This document shows, one piece after another, positions 43,887 to 52,528 of a stretch of 64,000 bases of DNA; the first letter of the stretch is position 1; each line of letters opens with the position of its first letter. The stretch covers positions 62,001-126,000 of the forward strand of contig NZ_FCNZ02000010.1 in the NCBI RefSeq assembly GCF_001544495.1, written 5' to 3'. The position numbers and the translations under genes are program-made. This stretch comes from Caballeronia telluris (GTDB lineage: Bacteria; Pseudomonadota; Gammaproteobacteria; Burkholderiales; Burkholderiaceae). Below the pieces are notes generated by a model. That model saw only the letters and a program-made list of their open reading frames with translations, ran no database searches and had not been told where the DNA came from.

Positions 43887-45086
43887 TCAGAAGTTATGCC
43901 GGATGCCGAGCGTCACCGACAACTGGCGGTCGTTGTTCGAATTCGGCAGATTTGGAATCTGCGCGTAGTTCGCCGCCGCACCCGTTGCCGGATCGACGCC
44001 GATGCCGGCCCCCGTCGCCTTCTGCATGATCGCGATGCCATAGAGCGCGGTGCGCTTCGATAGCGCGTAGTTCGCGCCGAGGTTCACCTGATGAAAGCGC
44101 GTCGACAAACCGCCGTCCGGCTTCGCGACGTTGTAGATGTACGCTGCGCCCAGTTGCAGGAACGGCGACAGCGCATACGTCAGGTTGATCTCGCCGATGT
44201 CGAACGCGATGTTCCGGCCGATCGGCTCGGCGGCGCTCGCGAAGTAGCGGCTGTGATCGAGCAGGCTGTGCGTGTACGCGAGCGCGATCGTCGCGGGCCC
44301 GATCGCGTAAGACGCCGCCGCGCCCCAGGCTTTCAGCGCGTCGGCGTTCTGCAACTGGCAATAGAGCGCCGACGCGTTGCTGCACGCGAAGTCGCCGATG
44401 TAGCCTGCACTGCCGCCGAGTGCCGCATCGAGCGGATTCTGCAGGTTCAGATAGCCCGCGCTGACCGACACCGGCCCCATCGCGTAAGTCGCCGCGAACG
44501 AATAGCCGCGATTCTGCGCGAAATCGCCCGCGACACCGCCGAGGCTGAACGTGCCGCCGAGGGTGAAGCCGTGCCAGTCCGGGCTCACGTACTTGATCGC
44601 GTTGTTGAAGTTGAACGCTTCGTTGAGGTTGTCGACGTCGCCGATGTGCGAGCCGTAGAGCGTCGCCCAGTTGTTGCTCGACACGTAGGGCCCGAGAAAA
44701 TCGGAGTACGAGTCGTACTGGCGGCCGAACGACAGCGTGCCGTAGCCGTCCTTCGCGAGTCCGACCCAGGCCTGCCGATTAAAGAGCGAACCGCTCTGCA
44801 CGAAATTGCCGGAGCCCATGTAGAAGCTGTTCTCCAGCATGAAGGTGGCCTTCAGTCCGTCGCCGAGGTCTTCCACGCCTTGCAGGCCGTAGCGCGACGG
44901 CACGAGATTGCCGCCCGTCATCTGCCAGCCGTGACCCGCGCCGATGCTGCCGTCGGGGCGCGTGAACTGCTGGCTGCTCGTGTAGGTGATGCCGGCATCG
45001 ACGGTGCCGTAGAGCGTCACCGAACTCTGCGCCGATGCATACGTGGAGGCGCTAAGGAGCGCGGCGGCCAGCAAGCGTTTCTTCAT
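43887..45086 (-). CDS. Outer membrane porin (Gram-negative porin, OmpC-like)
   Basis: A 399-residue beta-barrel porin. The signal peptide MKKRLLAAALLSASTYASA is cleaved after ASA, and the mature start QSSVTLYGTVDAGITYTSS is typical of Burkholderiales trimeric porins. Conserved features follow: SRYGLQGVEDLGDGLKATFMLE, the RQAWVGL segment and a C-terminal Phe (LGIRHNF) required for barrel assembly. It lies 10 bp downstream of the aldehyde dehydrogenase gene on the same strand, so the two are likely co-expressed and the porin may admit the amine or aldehyde substrate. Confidence 0.93.
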   Translation of the reverse strand: MKKRLLAAALLSASTYASAQSSVTLYGTVDAGITYTSSQQFTRPDGSIGAGHGWQMTGGNLVPSRYGLQGVEDLGDGLKATFMLENSFYMGSGNFVQSGSLFNRQAWVGLAKDGYGTLSFGRQYDSYSDFLGPYVSSNNWATLYGSHIGDVDNLNEAFNFNNAIKYVSPDWHGFTLGGTFSLGGVAGDFAQNRGYSFAATYAMGPVSVSAGYLNLQNPLDAALGGSAGYIGDFACSNASALYCQLQNADALKAWGAAASYAIGPATIALAYTHSLLDHSRYFASAAEPIGRNIAFDIGEINLTYALSPFLQLGAAYIYNVAKPDGGLSTRFHQVNLGANYALSKRTALYGIAIMQKATGAGIGVDPATGAAANYAQIPNLPNSNNDRQLSVTLGIRHNF

Positions 45087-45096
45087 GGGTCCGATC

Positions 45097-46602
45097 TCAC
45101 GCATGGTTGATGAGCACCGATTTCGTTTCGGTGTACATATCGAGCGGGGCGCGGCCGAGTTCGCGTCCGAAGCCCGACTGCTTGAAGCCGCCGAAGGGCA
45201 TCGCGTTGTCGAGCAGCGAGTGGCAATTGACCCACACCGTGCCCGCCTTGATGCGCGGGATCAGCTTGTGCACGGCCGACAGATCGTTCGACCAGATGCT
45301 CGCGCCTAGGCCATAGGGCGTATCGTTGGCCTGCGCGATGACCGCGTCCGTGTCCTGGAAGCGCATCGCGACCAGCACCGGCCCGAAGATTTCCTCGCGC
45401 ACGACGCGCATCGAATGATCGGTATCGACAAGCACGGTCGGCTCGACGAAAAAGCCCGCGCCCTCCCCCCGCCTGCCGCCCGCGATCGCGCGCGCGCCCT
45501 CGGTGTGGCCTGCGTCGATGTAGCCGAGCACGCGGTCGAGCTGGCGCGCCGAGACGAGCGGCCCGATCTGCGTCGCCGGATCGAGGCCCGGGCCGATCTT
45601 CATCGACTTCGCGATCGCGGCCACGCGTTCCATCACGCGATCGAACACCTTGTCGTGCACATAGACGCGCGAGCCCGCGGTGCAGACTTGTCCCGAGTTG
45701 AAGAAGATCGCATTGGCGACGCCTTCGGCCGCCTTCTCGATATCGACGTCGGGCAGCACGATCACCGGCGACTTGCCGCCGAGTTCGAGCGACATGCGCG
45801 TCATGTTGTCGAGCGCGGCGTGGCCGATGGCACGGCCGGTCGGCGTCGAGCCGGTGAAGGCGATCTTGTCGAGGCCCGGGTGGCTGGCGAGCGCGGCGCC
45901 GGCGGTCCTGCCATAGCCCGTGACGATGTTGACGACGCCTGCCGGGAAGCCCGCTTCGGTCAGCAGTTCGCCGAGGCGCAGCGCGGACAGCGGCGTGTCT
46001 TCGGCGGGTTTGAGCACGACGGTGCAGCCGGCGGCAAGCGCGGGCGCGAGCTTCCATGCGGCCATCAACAGCGGGAAATTCCACGGAATGATCGCGCCGA
46101 CCACGCCGACCGCTTCCTTCCTCGTGTAGGCGAAGAACGCATTCGACGGGCTGTACGGAATCGATGCATCGACCGTGCTGCCTTCGATCTTCGTCGCCCA
46201 GCCGGCCATGTAGCGAAAGCAATGCGCTGCCATCGACACGTCGAGTGCTTCGGCTACCGCCACCGGCTTGCCGTTGTCGAGCGCTTCGAGTTCGGCCAAT
46301 TCGCGGGCGTTGGCTTCGATGGCGTCGGCGGCGCGCAGCAAGAGACGCTCGCGGTCGCTCGGCTTCATGCGTGACCAGGCGGAATCGTCGAAGGCGCGGC
46401 GCGCGGCCTGCACTGCACGGTTGACGTCCGATTCATGCGCGGCCGGGACGCGGCACAGTACGCTGCCATCGGCGGGATTGGTCACGTCGATCGTTTCGCC
46501 GCTGGTGCTTGCGTGCCAGGTGCCGTCGATCAACATGCGCTTTTCGGCCGCGATGAATGCGCGGGTTTTGTCGAGTATCGCGTACGTTTTTTGGTCAGTC
46601 AT
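45097..46602 (-). CDS. NAD(P)-dependent aldehyde dehydrogenase
   Basis: A 501-residue aldehyde dehydrogenase. The active site is intact: Asn175 in PWNFP, Glu273 in LELGGKSP and Cys307 in NSGQVCTAGSR; the cofactor loop is FTGSTPTGRAIG. The C-terminus NAMPFGGFKQSGFGRELG is typical of the phenylacetaldehyde/betaine aldehyde-type subfamilies. Given the aromatic-amine-dehydrogenase genes 1.1 kb upstream on the same strand, a role in oxidising the aldehyde product (for example phenylacetaldehyde) is a reasonable inference. An AAAGGAGACAAAC ribosome site precedes the ATG. The downstream porin is probably in the same operon. Confidence 0.92.
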   Translation of the reverse strand: MTDQKTYAILDKTRAFIAAEKRMLIDGTWHASTSGETIDVTNPADGSVLCRVPAAHESDVNRAVQAARRAFDDSAWSRMKPSDRERLLLRAADAIEANARELAELEALDNGKPVAVAEALDVSMAAHCFRYMAGWATKIEGSTVDASIPYSPSNAFFAYTRKEAVGVVGAIIPWNFPLLMAAWKLAPALAAGCTVVLKPAEDTPLSALRLGELLTEAGFPAGVVNIVTGYGRTAGAALASHPGLDKIAFTGSTPTGRAIGHAALDNMTRMSLELGGKSPVIVLPDVDIEKAAEGVANAIFFNSGQVCTAGSRVYVHDKVFDRVMERVAAIAKSMKIGPGLDPATQIGPLVSARQLDRVLGYIDAGHTEGARAIAGGRRGEGAGFFVEPTVLVDTDHSMRVVREEIFGPVLVAMRFQDTDAVIAQANDTPYGLGASIWSNDLSAVHKLIPRIKAGTVWVNCHSLLDNAMPFGGFKQSGFGRELGRAPLDMYTETKSVLINHA

Positions 46603-46656
46603 GTTTGTCTCCTTTGAGGTGGTCTTTTCTTTGAACACCGTTTGATGTTTCTGTGA

Positions 46657-47260
46657 AACTTGCTTTCGCGTCGGTCTATTAGCTCTGCCCCTGTCCGGGG
46701 CGGGACTTACTTTCTTTGCTGCTGCAAAGAAAGTAAGCAAAGAAAGCAGCTTTTCTGGCAGCAGTCCCAGCACGGCAACGCACCGGCAGTACCGAGTGGA
46801 CATACCGCCTAAGTGGCGCCCTCGAATATCTTCAAGGGCGTGGTGCGATTAACCATTGCGTCCTCGCACAGCCAACTTCTTGGTAACGCAGTCATCCATC
46901 CGTCCGCGCTTCGCGGACGACAGGCATAAACGAAAACCACCGGTCCACAATCTCAACCTCAACCGCGAACATCGACCACGCGACTGATGCACCGCACGTC
47001 TGAGCGAAGCGAAGACGGAGGGATGACTGCTGTACCGTTTTGTTCGCTGCGCAATGACACAGTAGTTAATCGCACCAAAGCCCTTTGTCCTTTGAGGGCG
47101 ACACTTTGGCGGTATGTCCACTCAGTACTTCAAAGGCGTTGACGTGCTGTGACTGCTGACTAAAAAGCTGCTTTCTTTGCTTACTTTCTTTGCAGCAGCA
47201 AAGAAAGTAAGTCCCGCCCCGGACAGGGGCAGTGCTAATAGACCGACGTGAAAACAAGTT
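46657..47260. repeat. Approximately 600-bp inverted-repeat element
   Basis: The outer arms are long imperfect inverted repeats, about 200 bp each (46657-46855 and 47060-47260). They include the GCCCCTGTCCGGGGCGGGAC segment and the palindrome-like CTTACTTTCTTTGC...GCAAAGAAAGTAAG. A second inner pair (GCAGTCATCC...CCGTC on the left, its reverse complement near 47010-47035 on the right) extends the symmetry towards the centre. There is no transposase and no convincing gene inside. I recall near-identical GTCCGGGGCGGGACTTACTTTC-like repeats scattered in Paraburkholderia/Caballeronia genomes. It splits the amine-oxidation genes. Confidence 0.75.
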
Positions 47261-47291
47261 CCCCGCGAGCCCAGACCGATCTAAACACTTG

Positions 47292-47744
47292 CTAATAGTG
47301 CTCGGGCACCGTGGTGATGCCATTCGCCTGAAGCTTCTTCACGAGCCCCATGCGCGCCTTAGCGACATCAGTGAGCGCGGGCCGCCGATGCGTCGAAATT
47401 TCCTCGGCCGTATAAGGCCTGAAACCCACGGGCCGCGACGACGCGTTCATCGTCGCAAGCACCCAGTTAAGAACATTGGCGAGTTCCGCATCGCTTAGCG
47501 CCGAGTTCGAAGCGCCCGGCACGCGCATCACGAACTCCCGCCCCTCCGGCATCGCGACGAAATGCCCGAGCGACTCGCGCAGCGCGGGCACCTTGCCGGG
47601 AATGCCGGAACCGTCGGTCGTATGGCACCCCATGCAGTTGAGCACCCAGCCCTGCCTCGCCTGGACGGCGTCGTATGCCTCGGCGCTCGCTGCCGCTGCG
47701 TGCAGGGCCATCGCCGTGAGTAGAACGACGCCGGCCAGCTTCAT
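47292..47744 (-). CDS. Periplasmic mono-haem cytochrome c
   Basis: A 150-residue protein. The signal peptide (MKLAGVVLLTAMALHAAAASA) is followed by a single haem site CMGCH at residues 37-41. A distal Met ligand may lie in EFVMRVPGA or further on. The tail (about 105-150) is unusual and basic. It overlaps the preceding cytochrome gene by 4 bp and ends the amine dehydrogenase operon. It may receive electrons from the dehydrogenase or from the partner cytochrome. It is not an azurin or amicyanin, the usual acceptors in such clusters. Confidence 0.85.
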   Translation of the reverse strand: MKLAGVVLLTAMALHAAAASAEAYDAVQARQGWVLNCMGCHTTDGSGIPGKVPALRESLGHFVAMPEGREFVMRVPGASNSALSDAELANVLNWVLATMNASSRPVGFRPYTAEEISTHRRPALTDVAKARMGLVKKLQANGITTVPEHY

Positions 47745-48217
47745 AGCCCGAGACTCTTCACGACGCTTTCGCGCTGCGCATGCACCGCCGAGCCGTCGAC
47801 GGGACTCGCCCGCAGCGCCTTGATCTGCTCGGCATCGAAAGGCTTCGCGCTGCCGTGCTGCGCATTCAGGTCGAACACGACATAGTTGAGCACCTCGGCA
47901 ATCTCGGCATCGGACATCGAAGCGAACGACGGCATCTTGAAGTTGTAGCTCTTGTCCTTGACCTTGATCGGCCCGAACATGCCATAAAGCACCGTATGGC
48001 CGAGATGCCTGCGGCCTTCGTCGGTGCCCGCGTACTTACCCGGATACTCGACGAGCGGCGGCGCAAGCCCGTCCATCCCCTTGCCGCCCGCCTGATGACA
48101 GACGACGCACTTGCCGTCGAAGGTCGTCTTGCCGCCTGCATACTGCACGGCCTGCGCCTCGGCGAACGAAGCGCCGCACGCGAGCGCGGCCGCGATGAGC
48201 GTAGTGGTGACTTTCAT
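47741..48217 (-). CDS. Periplasmic mono-haem cytochrome c
   Basis: A 158-residue protein with a signal peptide (MKVTTTLIAAALACGASFAEA) and a haem site CVVCH at residues 37-41. The axial Met is probably in NFKMPSFASMSDAEIAEVLNYV, a class I cytochrome c pattern. It overlaps the light-chain gene by 4 bp upstream and the next cytochrome by 4 bp downstream, so both are translationally coupled to the dehydrogenase. It is a candidate electron acceptor for the tryptophan tryptophylquinone enzyme. Confidence 0.88.
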   Translation of the reverse strand: MKVTTTLIAAALACGASFAEAQAVQYAGGKTTFDGKCVVCHQAGGKGMDGLAPPLVEYPGKYAGTDEGRRHLGHTVLYGMFGPIKVKDKSYNFKMPSFASMSDAEIAEVLNYVVFDLNAQHGSAKPFDAEQIKALRASPVDGSAVHAQRESVVKSLGL

Positions 48218-48735
48218 TGCTTCGCCGCCCCCAGCAGCACCGACACGGAACAGTGATAGTTCGCGTTGCCGTTCGCCATGCACCAGTTGATGTCGTTGTT
48301 GAGCGAGAGCTTGTAGAGCGGCTTCTCGCGTTCGTTGCGATTACAGAAGCAGCGTCCGCACGAAGTCTTGCCGCAGCAGTCGTTGTACGACACGATGTAG
48401 TCGGAGCCGTCGTGCGGATTGCGACAGGTGCCGATCCACGTGATTGGCGATGCCGTCGTGCCCGGCGGGCAACTGCTCGACGTGCCGCCGCAGCAACTGC
48501 ACAGCCAGCCGTCGATCGCGCAATATTTCCAGTAATCGCAACTCGTCGGGTCGTCGGTCTTCGATGCACCCGGCTTCTTCGGCTCGGCCGCGTAAGCCGT
48601 GCGGTCGACGGGCAACAGCGGTACGACCGCCGATCCGACCAGCACCTTCCCGAGCTTCGCCATGGCGCTGCGCCGCGAGGAACGCTGCGCGACGCCGCGC
48701 GCCGAGTGTTCGAAAAAAGAGTCCAGCCATTTCAT
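48214..48735 (-). CDS. aauA: Aromatic amine dehydrogenase light (TTQ) subunit
   Basis: A 173-residue precursor. A twin-arginine-like leader (SSRRSAMAKLGK, Arg21-Arg22) and linker precede a Cys-rich mature domain starting near residue 60. It carries 14 cysteines after residue 65, the six-disulfide core of the family. The two tryptophans that form tryptophan tryptophylquinone are Trp100 (PITWIGTC) and Trp151 (NDINWCMANG); the catalytic Asp75 and Asp119 are conserved. The CSCCGG, GTCxNPHDG and WCMAN motifs are closer to aromatic than to methylamine dehydrogenase as I recall them, but the substrate is not proven. It oxidises primary amines in the periplasm with the heavy subunit. Confidence 0.85.
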   Translation of the reverse strand: MKWLDSFFEHSARGVAQRSSRRSAMAKLGKVLVGSAVVPLLPVDRTAYAAEPKKPGASKTDDPTSCDYWKYCAIDGWLCSCCGGTSSSCPPGTTASPITWIGTCRNPHDGSDYIVSYNDCCGKTSCGRCFCNRNEREKPLYKLSLNNDINWCMANGNANYHCSVSVLLGAAKQ

Positions 48736-48782
48736 AGACGCTGTCCTTGGTTCACGTGTGGGATCGTTAAAGCGCGCGCGTC

Positions 48783-49433
48783 TTACGCGTGCTGGGCGTG
48801 TTCGTGATCGTGCTCATGAGCGTGTCCTTGAGCCGCATGCTCGCTGCCGTGCACGAACTCCTGAAGCGATGCGACGCCGCGTTCCTTCGCCTCGAAAAGA
48901 CTCTCCAGATGCTCGCGCGTATTGACGAGCCCTTTCGCGCGCACCTTGCCTTGGTCGTCGAGCAGCACGGCGTAAGGCAGCTTGCCGATCTGGTAGGCAA
49001 GGCCCAGTTCCTGAGACAGCACGTAAGGCAATTGCGGAAGACCCGTCTTGCGATAGAACGCTGCGTGCTCGGTCACGTCGCCGTCGCTTGCGAGGACGAC
49101 ATCGGTCGCGCCTTCACGCGCCTGGATCGAAGGCAAGAGCGGCAGCAGCTTCTTGCAGACGGGGCAAGTCGGCGAGAGGAAGAAGAGAAGCGTGCTGCGG
49201 CGCGCCGGCGAGATGCCGCCCACCTTCACCGCGCGCCCGGCGAGATCCAGCAGTTCGAACGAAGGCGCGATGGCACCGACGGCCGGACCCTTGTCGATCA
49301 TCAGGGCGCCCGCGGGCATCATGCGTTCGTAGAGGATGCCGACCTGGCGCACGAGCGCGAGGCAGATCGCGCCGAGCGCGAGCAAGGCAGCCCAGGAGAG
49401 CGCGGTCGAAATGATCAGAGCGGTTTGCATCAT
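48783..49433 (-). CDS. aauD: AauD/MauD-type thiol-disulfide protein
   Basis: A 216-residue membrane-anchored thioredoxin-like protein. Helix 1 (residues 5-27) anchors it; the fold carries SPTCPVCKKLLPLL with Cys90 and Cys93 as the redox pair. The MauD family is required for disulfide formation in the light subunit. The C-terminal tail (about 198-216) is unusually His-rich (GHAHEHDHEHAQHA), which might bind metal. It lies between aauE and aauA, with a 4-bp overlap to aauE. The double ATG is preceded by a TAAGGAA site. Confidence 0.88.
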   Translation of the reverse strand: MMQTALIISTALSWAALLALGAICLALVRQVGILYERMMPAGALMIDKGPAVGAIAPSFELLDLAGRAVKVGGISPARRSTLLFFLSPTCPVCKKLLPLLPSIQAREGATDVVLASDGDVTEHAAFYRKTGLPQLPYVLSQELGLAYQIGKLPYAVLLDDQGKVRAKGLVNTREHLESLFEAKERGVASLQEFVHGSEHAAQGHAHEHDHEHAQHA

Positions 49434-49981
49434 GAGTTCCTTAAGTGTTCGAGCTTGGGAAGATTGGCGAGCAGCACGTCGAGCGTGAGCATCGCGGCGA
49501 CGGCGAAGAGCGTTCCGGCACCGACCGTCACGTAGTCGAACCAGACGATCGCGCGCGGGCCCTCTGTGACGAGTGCCGCCGCTGCCGCGATACCGAGCAG
49601 CGCGACACGCGCCACGTGCCACCAACCGATGCGCTTCTCCGACGTGCGCGAGGCCGAAGCGAAGCCTGCGCAGCCGCAGTCGATATGGATATTGCCGCGC
49701 AGGATGTTGATGGCGAGCGCACTGCCGAACGCGGCGAACAACGCGATCAACAGCGCGGCAGAAGCGTTGCGCGTCGCGGGGAACAGCAGGCCGGTTGCGC
49801 CGAGCGCTTCGAGCACCGGCACCGCGTAGGCCATCGGCATGACGACGAACGATGGCAGCAGGCGATAAGCCGCAAGCGACGCGCCGAACTTCGCCGGCTC
49901 GCGCAGCTTCGCGGCCGCGCCGATCAAAACGACGATCGCGACCGCCGCGACGCACACCATGAGAACGACTGGATCGAGCAT
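49430..49981 (-). CDS. aauE: AauE/MauE-type membrane protein
   Basis: A 183-residue protein with four to five helices. The MauE hallmark region is YAVPVLEALGATGLLF then GNIHIDCGCAGFA (with the Cys-Gly-Cys pair). MauE/AauE works with MauD in maturation of the light subunit, probably supplying redox equivalents. It sits between the heavy-subunit gene and aauD; the stop overlaps the aauD start. An upstream in-frame GTG at 49990 is a possible alternative start. Confidence 0.87.
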   Translation of the reverse strand: MLDPVVLMVCVAAVAIVVLIGAAAKLREPAKFGASLAAYRLLPSFVVMPMAYAVPVLEALGATGLLFPATRNASAALLIALFAAFGSALAINILRGNIHIDCGCAGFASASRTSEKRIGWWHVARVALLGIAAAAALVTEGPRAIVWFDYVTVGAGTLFAVAAMLTLDVLLANLPKLEHLRNS

Positions 49982-49991
49982 GGCGGCCACC

Positions 49992-51146
49992 TCAAGGATT
50001 GACGAGCGGCGTCGACGTCGAGCCGAGTTGCTTTTCGACGTGCTTCAGCTTGCCGGTCTGCGCGTCCATCACGACGAGATCGGAGGTCGGCGTGAGGCCG
50101 TAGAAAAGCGGCTTGTCGTCGATGCTGACCTGGATCGAGAGGAACGGATCGATCTTCTGCTTCGCCAGCTCCCAGCGCGCGATGCGCTTTTTCGTCGACG
50201 TGTCGAAGACCCATACTTCGGTCGCCGGGTCCTTGTGCGAACCGTCTGCGCCCTTGTGCATCGCGACGTAGAGGCGATGCGTGCCGGCATGCAACGCGAT
50301 CTGCTGAAGACCGCCCGGACGCCAGCCCGCCTTCTTCTCCTGCGCGCTGACGAGCGGCCACGGCATGCCGAACGCAGGCGCGTCGCCCGAGAAGTCCGCG
50401 GTGCGCACGCTGCCTTCGTAGGTGAGGAACCAGTACTGGTTGCCCTCGCGCGCGGCGTTGATGAACGCCGGATCGCGATCGACGTCGATGAACGCGTCGG
50501 AGAGCTTGCGGCTCGCTTCCTTGCCGTTCGCATCGAGCGTGATGGTCAATGCCTTGCCGCTCTCGCACATCGCCGAGAAGCGGTTGTTGCCGCTGGGATA
50601 CGCGAGCACGCAGCCGTCCGTGTCGACTTCGCCGAGCACCTTTTTCGCGGCGGTGTCGATCACGGTGACCGAGGTCGACGGCGTCACGTTCGCGACATAG
50701 AGGAAGTGGCCGTCGTCGGATAGCGCGGTGTTGTACGGCGACGGCACGTGCTGTCCGTGCTTCGGCGGAATCGCGATTTCGCCGGTGACGGCGAGCGTCG
50801 TGTTGTCGATCAGTTCCACGACGTCGGTGCGATCGCCGTGCGAGCCGCGCGCGAAATACGTGGTCGCGATGTAGCTCGTCTTGTGGTCCGGCGAGATCGC
50901 GAAGCCCGGTGCAAAGCCGCCGTCGATCTGGCCGAGGAAGCGGTTGGCATCGGCATCGAAGACATGCACGCGCGCATCGGTCATGCTCGCGAACGAGATG
51001 TCCGGCACGTAGATCTGGTGCGGACTATAGGGCGGAACCTTGGCGACGGTCAGCTCTTCCGGCTTCTCGGCGGCGCTCGCCAGATGCCATGCCACCACAC
51101 CAGACATCACTGCCGCCATCGAGGCGGCCAGCCGTCTGCGTTTCAT
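49992..51146 (-). CDS. aauB: Aromatic amine dehydrogenase heavy subunit
   Basis: A 384-residue protein. The signal peptide (MKRRRLAASMAAVMSGVVAWHLASA) is followed by a seven-bladed beta-propeller. Typical stretches are QIYVPDISFASMTDARVHVFD, GFAPGFAISPDHKTSYIATTYFARGSHGDRTDVVE, GCVLAYPSGNNRFSAMCESG and AMHKGADGSHKDPATEVWVFD, as in heavy subunits of amine dehydrogenases. It holds the light subunit in an alpha2beta2 enzyme in the periplasm. It is the first gene of the aauBEDA-cyt-cyt operon; the AraC gene lies 165 bp upstream on the same strand. Confidence 0.9.
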   Translation of the reverse strand: MKRRRLAASMAAVMSGVVAWHLASAAEKPEELTVAKVPPYSPHQIYVPDISFASMTDARVHVFDADANRFLGQIDGGFAPGFAISPDHKTSYIATTYFARGSHGDRTDVVELIDNTTLAVTGEIAIPPKHGQHVPSPYNTALSDDGHFLYVANVTPSTSVTVIDTAAKKVLGEVDTDGCVLAYPSGNNRFSAMCESGKALTITLDANGKEASRKLSDAFIDVDRDPAFINAAREGNQYWFLTYEGSVRTADFSGDAPAFGMPWPLVSAQEKKAGWRPGGLQQIALHAGTHRLYVAMHKGADGSHKDPATEVWVFDTSTKKRIARWELAKQKIDPFLSIQVSIDDKPLFYGLTPTSDLVVMDAQTGKLKHVEKQLGSTSTPLVNP

Positions 51147-51310
51147 CGTATCCCCTCCGTAGGTCTATCGTGGGACAGACTCTAAGGCGAGGAAAAACGG
51201 CGGTCGCGCCGGGAACGGCAAGGCGTGCTTGCCGATTTGGGATAGTCGAAAGACGGGTGAAAGAGAGGACCGCGAACGCTTGTTCTAAACGTTCGCTGGG
51301 CGGCGGAGGC

Positions 51311-52249
51311 TTAAGAACGGCGAGCGGTCTGCGACGGCAGTTCGCCGAACTGGTTGCAATAGTCGCTCGCGAAATGGCCCAGATGCGTGAAGCCCCAGCG
51401 GGCCGCGGCTTCGGCAACCGGGACGTCGCACTGAGGCGTCGAAAGCAACAGGCGCCGCACCTCCATCAGCCGGATCGAGCGCAGGTAGTTCGCGGGATTC
51501 GTCTGCGCGACCGCCTGAAAGCTGTTTTGAATCGTGCGGCGGGAGACGCGCAGCGCCGCGCACAGATCGAGCACCGACACCGGTTCCTCCGGGCGCGCGA
51601 GCACGAGTTCGTGGCTGCGCCACACGATCTCGTGCTGGCAGGCCTGCGTGAGGCGGCTCGTCTGGTCGGGGAAATAATAGGTGATGAGATCGAGGATGCC
51701 CTCCGCCACTTCCTGCGCGAAGCGGCGCTGCCCGTCCTGATCGGCGATGCGCTCGGGCTGCGCGAGCACGCGTTCGAGCGCCTCGACCATCCGCCGGCCC
51801 GCCCGGATGCCGGCCGCGGGCGGAATGTCGATCACATCGCGGTCGAACAGGTCGTCGTCCAGGTCGATGCCGGCGGCGTCCGCGACCCTGCCGAGCACGC
51901 GCGGTTCGATGGCGATGCCGACGAGCGACATGTCCGCCGGCGAATGCAGCGTGAATTCCTTCGCGCCCGATGCGACGACCATCGCGCCCTGCGCCAGCTT
52001 CACGCCGCGAAAGGTGAAGGGCGCGCCGTTGAGCGCGAGTCCGAACGTGGTGTAGCCCGCCGGCAGGCCGCCGCACTGGACCACGCGCACGTTCGCCGCC
52101 TCCTGGAAGACCTGCACGCCTTCTACGGCGACCTGCTTGACCGTGCTTTGGAACGCGCCCGCACCGATCTGGTCGTAGCGCTGGTCCCAGCCGCGCAGCG
52201 AGGCCGCATGCCGGTCTGCGTCGTTGAATACTTCGTGATTGACGTACAC
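51311..52249 (-). CDS. AraC-family regulator
   Basis: A 312-residue regulator. An N-terminal cupin-like domain (1-150; GGLPAGYTTFGLALNGAPFTF) precedes a C-terminal double HTH (about 215-305; SVLDLCAALRVSRRTIQNSFQ and EAAARWGFTHLGHFASDYCNQFG). Its position directly upstream of aauB on the same strand suggests it controls the amine dehydrogenase operon, perhaps responding to the amine. Translation begins at GTG after an AAAGGAGACGCC site. It is not recognised as a close orthologue of any characterised regulator. Confidence 0.88.
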   Translation of the reverse strand: MYVNHEVFNDADRHAASLRGWDQRYDQIGAGAFQSTVKQVAVEGVQVFQEAANVRVVQCGGLPAGYTTFGLALNGAPFTFRGVKLAQGAMVVASGAKEFTLHSPADMSLVGIAIEPRVLGRVADAAGIDLDDDLFDRDVIDIPPAAGIRAGRRMVEALERVLAQPERIADQDGQRRFAQEVAEGILDLITYYFPDQTSRLTQACQHEIVWRSHELVLARPEEPVSVLDLCAALRVSRRTIQNSFQAVAQTNPANYLRSIRLMEVRRLLLSTPQCDVPVAEAAARWGFTHLGHFASDYCNQFGELPSQTARRS

Positions 52250-52528
52250 GGCGTCTCCTTTGTCCCATGCAACCGGTTGCCGAGGCGTCTTGCGCGCCGA
52301 TCGGCAAGGATAAACCGGCCACGCGGATGGTCAATAAAGATTAACCATGTCTCGCCTAAAGGATTGGCCGGTGCGGTTTTGGGGTCAGGTCTGCGCGCGG
52401 TCGAAACAATTTGCGGCGGAGTCACGACGCACAGCGGCACAGCAGGCAGCGGCTCGTCGATAGAAATTTTCACGAGGCGCTCCCCGAGCGTCCGCACGCT
52501 CATCGCGACCGCGTGACGCGCTGTATGC

